Source: CAZNDN01 sp964571815
GTDB lineage: Bacteria > Fibrobacterota > Chitinivibrionia > Chitinivibrionales > WJKA01
Assembly: GCA_964571815.1 (NCBI GenBank)
Contig: CAZNDN010000095.1
Location: 1 to 16,241, forward strand
Length of the DNA: 16,241 bases
Direction of reading: 5' to 3'
Shown here: in pieces, positions 6,298-12,412 of the stretch
Numbering within the stretch: the stretch's first letter is position 1
Layout of the letters: the number at the start of each line of letters is the position of its first letter
Position numbers and translations under genes: made by a program
The notes under the pieces: generated by a model
Databases searched by the model: none
What the model was told of the DNA's origin: nothing
Seen by the model: only the letters and a program-made list of their open reading frames with translations

Positions 6298-8778
6298 TCA
6301 GTGCACGGCGAGTATTTGACGATGCTCCCGGGGGAAGGTCCGCGCCGCTCCCGAGGAGAGTTCGTACTCGGTGCGGGTGATTATCTCTTCTTTCATCGCT
6401 TCGTTGAGATCATTGAAATACGCCGAATACCCCGAGACCCGCACCAGCAGTGCGGGATACTTGTCGGGATTGTTCTTCGCATCGATCAGCTCCTCGTACG
6501 ACAATATGTTGAACTGAATCTGTAATCCACCCATTCTGAAGAAGGCATCGACCGTCCGACCCAGTCGCTCGACGTCTTCGGGGGTCTCCACCGACGGGTA
6601 TTTCAAGTTGAAGGCGAATCCGCCGGGAATATGCCGAGAGTCGAGGTCGGCCACGGCATGAAGGCATTCGGCGAGGTTTCGGGCGGCCTGCGACGACGGT
6701 GTGATGCCGGAGGAGAAGACCTTGCCGGCCTTCCTGCCGCTGGGCAGCGCACCGCACAGACGCCCCAGTCCCGCGTGATTGGTCATGGTCCAGAATGCCG
6801 GACGATAGAGACCGCCGCGATAGTTTCGATGCGACTGATACTTCTCGAACAGAAAATCGATCAGCATGCGTGCATTCTTCCGTGCCTCCGGACTGTCGCC
6901 GCCGAATTTCGGTGCCTTGTTGACAAGGTACGCGTGCAGGGGCCGGTGTCCGTCGAAATTTCGCTTCAGTGCCTGCAGCAACTCAGCCGGCGTGCAGCGT
7001 TTTGCAGAGAATCCCACGTGCTCGATCGCGCACAGGGAGTCGACCGTGTCGGCAAAGCCGATATGGGTTGCGCCCGAAGAGTTGTAGCGTGCTCCGCCGT
7101 GAATCAGGTCCCTGCCGCTTTCGAGAGGACCGGTGAATACCGCGGAGAGCAGCGGCGAGGGAAGCATCGTGCGGTGAATCCCGCCCATGTATTCGTTAAG
7201 CTCGACGGCGCTGTCGATGAGGAACGACAACTGGGCTCTGAACGCATCGAGGAACTGCTCGTACGATGTGAATGATTCGAACCGGCCGGTTGCCGGCCCT
7301 ACCTGTTCACCGCTTTCCGGGACTCGTTTGCCGTTGTAAAGGGCCATTTCCAGAGCCGTGGCGAGGTTGAGGATTATCGATGCCGAGGCATCGTAGCTTG
7401 AGCCGCCGGTGCTCAGTTCGACACAGCCGATCACCGCGTAATCTCGGGCATCCTCGGTGGAGACGGCCTGCTCCTCCAGCGCTCGTATCGCGGCATGATC
7501 GTTGAACACCGACGGGGTGGAGCGTGTCCCGGCGATTGTCCCGGCCACCTGGTGCAGGTAGGATGCATCGTTTTTCTCAAAATGGTAGCGGGCACATACG
7601 TTGGGATCTCTGAGCGAAAGAAGGCCGGTCACTTTCAGCATGATACGTGTCAGCTCATTGACCGCATCGTTGCCCTCTCTGTCGATTCCTCCCAGGGTAA
7701 CCGCCGGGACGGTGCCCGCGCCGCCGAACAGCTCCGATGCCGATTCGGGAACAACATTGGTGTTGTCGTTGAGTTTCAGCCACAGACACCCGGTAATGGT
7801 CAGCGCTTCCTCCAGACCGATCGCGCCGTCCTCATACTCCCTCCGAAACCACGGGTAGAGCACCTGGTCCACTCTTCCGGGGCTGATCGCCATGTTGATA
7901 TTCTCAGCATGAATCCCCACTTGCGTTATCCACAGGGCATTGACCGCCTCGTGAAATGTTCGGGCCGGCTTGCGCGGCACCCTCTTGCACAGCGAAGCCA
8001 TGGTGTCGAACCAGACGATATCCTCGGGATCTTCGGCGGCGCGCGCGCGGGCCAGCGCTTCCCGGTGAAGGTTGTCGGCGTAAGCACACAACCCCCTCAG
8101 GGCAATTCCCACCGAACGATAGAAGAGCATCGATTGTCCCTGATCCTCGGTGAGACGTGATTTCCGACGCAGCCGATTCTCGGCATCTTCGGCGAGATCG
8201 ATGATATACTCCACGCCCTTCTCCAGAACCACGGAGTAGTTCGGGACCGTGTGCGAGAGGCACCCGGCCTTGCCGGCAATGTAGTAGACGAATCGCTCGA
8301 GGAGCTTCAGGCACTTCGGGTTCCCGAACGCTTTTCGCGTTCGTTCGAGTACCGTGCGGTCGATCCAGTAGGGAAATATTGAGGAGTTAAGTTCGTCGGC
8401 ATCGGAGGGGTCGAGTTGTTGCGGATTCTGCTCGCGTGTTCCTATGGTATCAAGCTCGGGCCAGATGGTAAGGGCGGCGAACTCGGGATAGACCGGGGCG
8501 CCGAAAGGCTTTGAGGTCGTTGTGCCCGCCAGAACATTGCGATCGGGGAACAGCGGCTTCTTGCGGGAGAGGAAGTGGGCCACGGCGCCCGCGTAGCGCG
8601 TCTGTATCGGGTCTGAGCCGGAAGAGAAGTCCCGCATGAACTCCGTCACGAGTCGGGCACGCTCGATACAGATTTGCGGGTCGCGCGAGACCGTATCTTG
8701 CCGAAGTCGCCGCAGGAGCGGAAGGTGGTCGAGGGTATACTCCGACAGTTCGGCGATTGCCGGCAAAGTGCTCTGCAT
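6298..8778 (-). CDS. Glycyl radical enzyme of the pyruvate formate-lyase superfamily (lyase/dehydratase-like)
   Basis: An 826-residue oxygen-sensitive enzyme. The glycyl radical loop near the C-terminus is VRVSGYSAYF, with G783 as the radical site. The thiyl-radical loop is YAVIGCVELS, with C452 and the paired acid E454. A single Cys followed by V-E is the pattern of dehydratases and lyases such as glycerol dehydratase and choline TMA-lyase. Pyruvate formate-lyase has two adjacent cysteines instead, and benzylsuccinate or alkylsuccinate synthases have a different Cys loop. Most eliminases I know continue GCVEP; here Leu follows the Glu. About 20 residues extend past the usual C-terminal end. 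Other family features include IHGGARYNSSGATHIGFADT (559-578). The gene follows its neighbour by six bases and is two genes ahead of its activase. Substrate cannot be assigned. Confidence 0.93.
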   Translation of the reverse strand: MQSTLPAIAELSEYTLDHLPLLRRLRQDTVSRDPQICIERARLVTEFMRDFSSGSDPIQTRYAGAVAHFLSRKKPLFPDRNVLAGTTTSKPFGAPVYPEFAALTIWPELDTIGTREQNPQQLDPSDADELNSSIFPYWIDRTVLERTRKAFGNPKCLKLLERFVYYIAGKAGCLSHTVPNYSVVLEKGVEYIIDLAEDAENRLRRKSRLTEDQGQSMLFYRSVGIALRGLCAYADNLHREALARARAAEDPEDIVWFDTMASLCKRVPRKPARTFHEAVNALWITQVGIHAENINMAISPGRVDQVLYPWFRREYEDGAIGLEEALTITGCLWLKLNDNTNVVPESASELFGGAGTVPAVTLGGIDREGNDAVNELTRIMLKVTGLLSLRDPNVCARYHFEKNDASYLHQVAGTIAGTRSTPSVFNDHAAIRALEEQAVSTEDARDYAVIGCVELSTGGSSYDASASIILNLATALEMALYNGKRVPESGEQVGPATGRFESFTSYEQFLDAFRAQLSFLIDSAVELNEYMGGIHRTMLPSPLLSAVFTGPLESGRDLIHGGARYNSSGATHIGFADTVDSLCAIEHVGFSAKRCTPAELLQALKRNFDGHRPLHAYLVNKAPKFGGDSPEARKNARMLIDFLFEKYQSHRNYRGGLYRPAFWTMTNHAGLGRLCGALPSGRKAGKVFSSGITPSSQAARNLAECLHAVADLDSRHIPGGFAFNLKYPSVETPEDVERLGRTVDAFFRMGGLQIQFNILSYEELIDAKNNPDKYPALLVRVSGYSAYFNDLNEAMKEEIITRTEYELSSGAARTFPREHRQILAVH

Positions 8779-8784
8779 GAACGG

Positions 8785-9390
8785 CTACTTCCCGGAGCCC
8801 GAGCGCTTCTTTGTTCGTCGCGCCGGCACAACGTGCACCACGAGTTTGAGCTGTTGACGGGAAATACCCGGCAGATCCAGAAAGGCGGTGTATGTCCGCC
8901 CGGAGCGAAAGGGTTTGATAATCTTGCACGACACCGTGATGCGGGCCTCTTCGCCTGCGCCGAGTTCAAACACCGGCGGTGTAAGGGTGACGCAATCGGA
9001 GGGGACGGTCTCGTCGGCCTGTCCGTGAAACTCCGAGAGCGCGCACTGCACCCGCCTGGTCGTGTCCGAAGGGTTGGCCACAATGAACGCGCCCCGCACC
9101 GTACTTCCCTTGGCGCCTTTCAACTCGAGCCCTGATGCGGGTGTTTCGCCGCCGGTGGGAGCTTCCCGGTCGGCCTCCTGCTTTGAACCCGCCGATCCTG
9201 CCACGGAATCGACCGTGTCGATTATCTCCTGGAGGGCCGCCTGCGAATGCCGGACGTACGAGCGATAGACCGAGTCGTTGACACGAGCAAGTTTGCCGAC
9301 AATATTTATCGGCCCCTGCCCGCCCTTTCTCGACTCTTCCACCAGCGAGCCGATCATCTTCGACCCGCTCTTCCAGAGCTGCGTATTCAA
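8785..9390 (-). CDS. Cytoplasmic helix plus Ig-like beta-sandwich protein
   Basis: A 201-residue protein as called from TTG at 9390. GGAGG (9399-9403) lies eight bases upstream. The frame stays open to the edge of the assembly gap at 9432, so the true N-terminus could lie inside the gap. Residues about 1-62 are predicted by eye to be amphipathic helices, somewhat phasin-like. Residues 65-90 form a polar linker. Residues about 92-188 look like an Ig-like beta sandwich (VRGAFIVANPSDTTRRVQCA; LTPPVFELGAGEEARITVSC; GRTYTAFLDLPG). The end is a basic tail (ARRTKKRSGSGK). There is no signal peptide or membrane segment. It sits six bases before the glycyl radical enzyme and beside two similar genes. 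Function unknown; a surface or scaffold role is a guess. Confidence 0.6.
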   Translation of the reverse strand: MNTQLWKSGSKMIGSLVEESRKGGQGPINIVGKLARVNDSVYRSYVRHSQAALQEIIDTVDSVAGSAGSKQEADREAPTGGETPASGLELKGAKGSTVRGAFIVANPSDTTRRVQCALSEFHGQADETVPSDCVTLTPPVFELGAGEEARITVSCKIIKPFRSGRTYTAFLDLPGISRQQLKLVVHVVPARRTKKRSGSGK

Positions 9391-9398
9391 GCGAACGC

Positions 9399-9403
9399 CC
9401 TCC
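9399..9403 (-). promoter_or_regulatory. Possible ribosome binding site for the TTG start at 9390
   Basis: GGAGG lies eight bases before a TTG. It is the only supported start between the gap and the first internal ATG (9357). Confidence 0.4.
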
Positions 9404-9432
9404 GAAAACGCTCCGCCGAGACCTTCCGGGAA

Positions 9433-9532
9433 NNNNNNNNNNNNNNNNNNNNNNNNNNNNNNNNNNNNNNNNNNNNNNNNNNNNNNNNNNNNNNNNNNNN
9501 NNNNNNNNNNNNNNNNNNNNNNNNNNNNNNNN
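9433..9532. other. Assembly gap, 100 N
   Basis: Exactly 100 undetermined bases, the usual placeholder for an unknown length. It removes the end of the gene on its right and possibly the start of the gene on its left. Reading frames that run through the Ns carry no information. Confidence 0.98.
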
Positions 9533-9937
9533 TGTCTGTCCTTTGTCCAGCGCTACGGCGGCGGCGCCGAGGGAGATGGTTCCCTTTTCGTTGCCGGCGA
9601 GGTCTTTCAGGGAGGTTGCCGCGAGGGCAAACTCACGCGAGGCTCCGTCGTTGCGAATCTGAAAGGCATCGACAATCCTCTCACCCCGCCGTGCCTCGCG
9701 AACGATCGTGCATGGCTCCTTCTCGCAGCACTCGCTCTCCGGGAAATCGCAGACTCCGGGTAGTCCGGGCAGCTTCTTCAGAATGGTCCCGTCGGCAAGG
9801 TTCATGGCGCGGTCCATGAATATTCCCGTCTGGCGCGCGTAGAGGCCGAGCATACCTTTTGTGAATTTCGTCATGTCACGGAATCGCTGCACCGGGTCAA
9901 GGGTGTCCTTCCTGGTATCCGTGCGGCATCGACTCAT
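9533..9937 (-). CDS. Helix, Cys-cluster and Ig-like protein, C-terminus lost in the gap
   Basis: The first 135 residues of a protein cut by the gap. ATG at 9937 has AAAGGAG (9946-9952) upstream, so the start is firm. Residues about 14-55 (from DPVQRFRDMTKFTKGMLGLY) form amphipathic helix. A Cys-rich stretch follows: VCDFPESECCEKEPC, residues 62-76, with four more or less evenly spaced cysteine positions. Then come the first strands of an Ig-like domain (ERIVDAFQIRNDGASREF; GTISLGAAAVALDKGQT). From memory, this order (helical start, C-[DE]-x-P-E Cys motif, Ig-like domain) occurs in poorly described cytoplasmic proteins, but I could not verify that. The missing part should hold the remaining beta strands. 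No signal peptide is present, so the cysteines may bind metal rather than form disulfides. Confidence 0.65.
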
Positions 9938-10022
9938 GGGAGGTGCTCCTTTCGGATAGAAACCGTTTCGGGGGACCGAGCGTACCCGTCGGCACGCAAT
10001 CGATCCGGGAGAAATCCGCTTT

Positions 10023-10778
10023 TCATCGGCCGCGGCCCGTACACTGAATCGTTGCGTCGAGCCTGGCGCCGCCGAGGAAGACGTACCCGTAATAGTACCT
10101 GTTGTGCCGAAGAGAATGCGGTAGCTTGAACTCGAGGGTGAGTTTTTGCACGTGGCCCGGCGGCACGATCAGGTCTTCGCCGGTCAGCTTCACGAGCATG
10201 GGACGAACGCCCACGTGCTTGAGATTGTCGGCGAGCGCATCGAGCACCTTCGCATGACCCTCGGGCGCCGATCTGCGCACGGCCGAGCCGAACGTCTTGA
10301 ATACCTCCTGCTCTTCGGCAAGCAGCATGGGCTTTGTTTTGTCGAGTGTCACCGGAACGTTCCCCTCGTTTCTTACAACAAGCTCCATCGAGACCCGTTC
10401 GCCCGCCGCGGCGTGCCGTGTGACGGACCGGGGGTGGAGCGAGACCTTCGTTCGCTCGGGAATGAACACGGAGAACGGTTCGTCGATGACCGCGTCGCGT
10501 TTCAGGCGGCCTCGATACTCGCCCGGCGGCAGCGTCGGGTCGAGGTCGATCCTGATTCCGGCACTTGTTTCATCACCGGGCCTCAGCCGTTTCGAGACCC
10601 GCGCCCGAGTCAGCGGCCGTCCGTCGGTGGTCCGCAGCGATGTGGTAACCACGGGAATGTGGTTGAGCTTGAGCACATCGTCCCCGGCGTTTCGCAGGGT
10701 CACGACGGCGCCTGCCTTGTGACCGCGGGCGATCATTGTGGTCGGGGAATCGCTGCTTACGGATGCGGTATCAGCCAC
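10023..10778 (-). CDS. Protein with two tandem Ig-like beta-sandwich domains, first gene of the operon
   Basis: A 251-residue protein starting with GTG at 10778, preceded by AAAGGAGG (10786-10793). Domain 1 (about 18-108) reads like a bacterial Ig/CARDB-type fold: GAVVTLRNAGDDVLKLNHIP, then RLRPGDETSAGIRIDLDPTL, then PPGEYRG. Domain 2 (about 112-247) begins RVSMELVVRNEGNVPVTLDK and ends in LTLEFKLPHSLRHNRYYYGY. A helical insert lies between (about 155-190). Such domains often pack into surface layers or adaptors. There is no signal peptide, so this one should be cytoplasmic. It shares strand patterns with the next two genes, suggesting duplication. It is the first minus-strand gene after the divergent intergenic region. 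Function unknown. Confidence 0.7.
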   Translation of the reverse strand: MADTASVSSDSPTTMIARGHKAGAVVTLRNAGDDVLKLNHIPVVTTSLRTTDGRPLTRARVSKRLRPGDETSAGIRIDLDPTLPPGEYRGRLKRDAVIDEPFSVFIPERTKVSLHPRSVTRHAAAGERVSMELVVRNEGNVPVTLDKTKPMLLAEEQEVFKTFGSAVRRSAPEGHAKVLDALADNLKHVGVRPMLVKLTGEDLIVPPGHVQKLTLEFKLPHSLRHNRYYYGYVFLGGARLDATIQCTGRGR

Positions 10779-10897
10779 GGTGGCGCCTCCTTTGGTAGCC
10801 GGTTCCGTGCAGGGGAGCGGCGGTATTCACCGGGACGAGTCGACTCATGGAAACTCTTCTCCGAGAGATATCGTCGCAGGGTTGCCGATCGATTTCG

Positions 10898-10924
10898 AAT
10901 GTACGGTTCCCTCCCGGATGTCAA
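10898..10924 (-). promoter_or_regulatory. Possible sigma-70-type promoter for the minus-strand operon
   Basis: On the minus strand a perfect TTGACA (10924-10919) is followed, 15 bases on, by TACATT (10903-10898), which matches four of six bases of TATAAT. The spacing is shorter than the ideal 17. The predicted transcript would have a leader of roughly 110 bases. This is a weak call from pattern only. Confidence 0.25.
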
Positions 10925-11041
10925 CCAATACCTCCCGCGCATCACCCGGCCCCGCAACGATCTCCGAACCGGCTTCTTGCGCAACTTTCTTCGTCTGTCC
11001 GGGAGGGTGCAGCATGGGCAGGCGATCCTAAACTACAATAT

Positions 11042-11054
11042 CGGCGCGGCGCCG
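11042..11054. repeat. Interrupted palindrome CGGCGC-G-GCGCCG
   Basis: A perfect six-base inverted repeat around one central base. It could be a protein-binding site, or a REP-like hairpin given the RAYT gene nearby. No T-run follows on either strand, so it is not a typical terminator. Confidence 0.4.
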
Positions 11055-11191
11055 TGCAATGGGGTAATGCCTTGAGAATGAAGGGGTTGTTCGACTTGGC
11101 CGCGAGTGTCACGGTCGATGATATCGGCGGCAACCATTTTTACTGTTCTGCCGTCGGTGATGTGCTGTCTGTGGATCGGGGACGGACTAAT

Positions 11192-11203
11192 TTTTGTATT
11201 TTA
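11192..11203 (+). repeat. Left arm of a 12-bp inverted repeat bracketing the RAYT gene
   Basis: TTTTGTATTTTA is the exact reverse complement of 12290-12301. Two further bases (CG, one base inside) also match. The sequence is AT-rich, unlike its surroundings, and could also contain a -10-like element. Confidence 0.5.
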
Positions 11204-11250
11204 ACGGCAGGCGGTGGTCAACTGTCCGTCAACGCCTTTTCATCGTAAGA

Positions 11251-11256
11251 GAGGAG
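11251..11256 (+). promoter_or_regulatory. Ribosome binding site that fixes the RAYT start at 11262
   Basis: GAGGAG lies five bases before GTG at 11262, closer to ideal than for the upstream in-frame ATG at 11214, which has no such site. Confidence 0.6.
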
Positions 11257-11261
11257 ACCCT

Positions 11262-12233
11262 GTGCCGAGAATGCGTCGTTTCAGCTCCCCCGGATCTCTG
11301 GTTCACATCATGGCACGCGGTATTGATGGAGGCATGATCTTCGGCGAAGATGAAGACCGATATGAGTTTCTCCGCCGCTTCGCGCTCCATCGGTCGGATT
11401 GCGGCTATGAATGCTACGCATGGTGCCTTATGCCCAATCACTATCATTTGTTGTTGCGGACGTCGGAGACACCGATGAGCACTCTGATGAGGCCCCTCAA
11501 CGGGGGGTATGCATTATGGTTTAACAAGAAGCACGACCGGCGCGGGTATCTTTTCCAGGATCGATTCAAGTCGGTGCTTTGTCAGGGGATGGACTATGCA
11601 CGAGAGCTTGTTCGGTACATACATCTCAATCCTTTGCGGGCCCGAATCGTGGATTTCTTGAGTGACCTGGAGGAGTGGAAATGGAGCGGTCATCGGTTTT
11701 TGCTGGGCTTGCCCGGCTCTCTTGGCGCAGGTTTTCAGGAGCGAGCAAAGGTCCTTCGACACTTCACCGGGGATCCGGGCCGATCAGTCGAAGCGTATGT
11801 GCAGTTTCTTGTCGAGGGGATTGATGCCGACAACGTGAACAAATCCGGGGTGCTGCTACCGGCTGATAAGACAGAGATCATCGGGTCCTCGAAGGGCTGG
11901 CCGGCGGTGATTGGGGATGCGGAGTTTGCCCGTGAAGCGATGGCCAAACATGAAGTCTCGCGTTGGCGGAAGCACCGAAAGGCCGATTATGCGAAAGTCC
12001 TCAAGCGACTCGCCCGGGAAGTCTGCTCCGAACACAAGCTGAAACCGAAGGATCTGTTCTGTAGAGGACGCCTGAATTCTCGTTCCGATGCACGAGCCCG
12101 TTTTTGCTTTCGGGCACATTTTGAACAATTGCTGCCGTACAGGGCAATTGCCGAATTCCTCGGAACTACCATCCCGCCGACCATCATCATGGCTCGCCGG
12201 ATTCGGACAACTGTTGAGGAAGAACGGTCCTGA
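11262..12233 (+). CDS. REP-associated tyrosine transposase (RAYT, Y1/IS200-like HUH family)
   Basis: A 323-residue single-strand DNA transposase-like protein. RAYTs cut and join REP-type hairpins and are usually domesticated, single-copy chromosomal genes. The N-terminus has the family's opening (SPGSLVHIMARGIDGGMIF). The metal-binding HxH motif is H60-Y-H62 in MPNHYHLLL, and the nucleophile is Y119 in VRYIHLNPLRA. The family motif YLFQDRFKS is at 97-104. The C-terminal part (about 245-320) resembles the DnaA-C-like helix-turn-helix found in longer RAYTs. I chose the GTG start by its ribosome site; the ATG at residue 4 (11271) is an alternative. It is the only substantial plus-strand gene, sits between two minus-strand operons, and appears lower in GC by eye. 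All catalytic residues are intact. Confidence 0.93.
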   Translation: MPRMRRFSSPGSLVHIMARGIDGGMIFGEDEDRYEFLRRFALHRSDCGYECYAWCLMPNHYHLLLRTSETPMSTLMRPLNGGYALWFNKKHDRRGYLFQDRFKSVLCQGMDYARELVRYIHLNPLRARIVDFLSDLEEWKWSGHRFLLGLPGSLGAGFQERAKVLRHFTGDPGRSVEAYVQFLVEGIDADNVNKSGVLLPADKTEIIGSSKGWPAVIGDAEFAREAMAKHEVSRWRKHRKADYAKVLKRLAREVCSEHKLKPKDLFCRGRLNSRSDARARFCFRAHFEQLLPYRAIAEFLGTTIPPTIIMARRIRTTVEEERS

Positions 12234-12289
12234 CCGGTGCTTCCGGAAGGCGCCCGAAGAGCTTCCCGGTGCGGGATGGAGCACTTCGC

Positions 12290-12301
12290 TAAAATACAAA
12301 A
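12290..12301 (+). repeat. Right arm of the 12-bp inverted repeat, abutting the gap
   Basis: TAAAATACAAAA is the exact reverse complement of 11192-11203. It ends at the first N of the gap, so its full length is unknown. It lies 56 bases after the RAYT stop. Confidence 0.5.
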
Positions 12302-12401
12302 NNNNNNNNNNNNNNNNNNNNNNNNNNNNNNNNNNNNNNNNNNNNNNNNNNNNNNNNNNNNNNNNNNNNNNNNNNNNNNNNNNNNNNNNNNNNNNNNNNN
12401 N
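12302..12401. other. Assembly gap, 100 N
   Basis: A second run of exactly 100 Ns, between the convergent RAYT and sigma-54 activator genes. A contig end here could reflect a repeat, for instance a RAYT-associated one. Any shared terminator would lie inside it. Confidence 0.98.
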
Positions 12402-12412
12402 ATGCCCCCTTC

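Larger units (their letters stand above)
10779..11261. other. Intergenic region between divergent operon and RAYT starts
   Basis: This 483-base stretch separates the divergent starts at 10778 and 11262. The minus-strand operon promoter and the RAYT promoter should lie here. I see a possible -35/-10 pair on the minus strand (10898-10924), a 13-base interrupted palindrome (11042-11054) and one arm of a 12-base inverted repeat (11192-11203). Short open frames here lack ribosome sites and look spurious. I see no tRNA or recognisable riboswitch. Confidence 0.6.

Noticed and set aside
6298..8778. Pyruvate formate-lyase or alkyl/benzylsuccinate synthase
   Set aside because: The Cys loop is GCVEL, with neither the adjacent cysteine pair of pyruvate formate-lyase nor the loop of the succinate synthases.
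8966..9937. Long minus-strand open frame running through the first gap
   Set aside because: It only stays open because of the Ns. The part left of the gap is out of frame with the well-supported 201-residue gene.
166..10778. Glycyl-radical bacterial microcompartment operon
   Set aside because: No shell-protein (BMC or pentamer) genes, aldehyde dehydrogenase or encapsulation-type peptides are visible in the window.
10757..10984. 75-residue minus-strand ORF ahead of the first operon gene
   Set aside because: It overlaps the GTG start and ribosome site of the 251-residue gene, is Arg-rich and has no family features.
11063..11084. Possible sigma-54 promoter (GG...GC) upstream of block 1 on the minus strand
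   Set aside because: A GG and TTGC pair exists near here, but the spacing is 12 bases rather than 10.
11148..11210. Seven-base inverted repeat CTGCCGT / ACGGCAG
   Set aside because: A seven-base match 49 bases apart is expected by chance in a region this size.
12240..12266. Terminator after the RAYT gene
   Set aside because: Short inverted repeats (CTTCCGGAAG; GGAAG with CTTCC) occur, but the stems are weak and no T-run follows before the gap.
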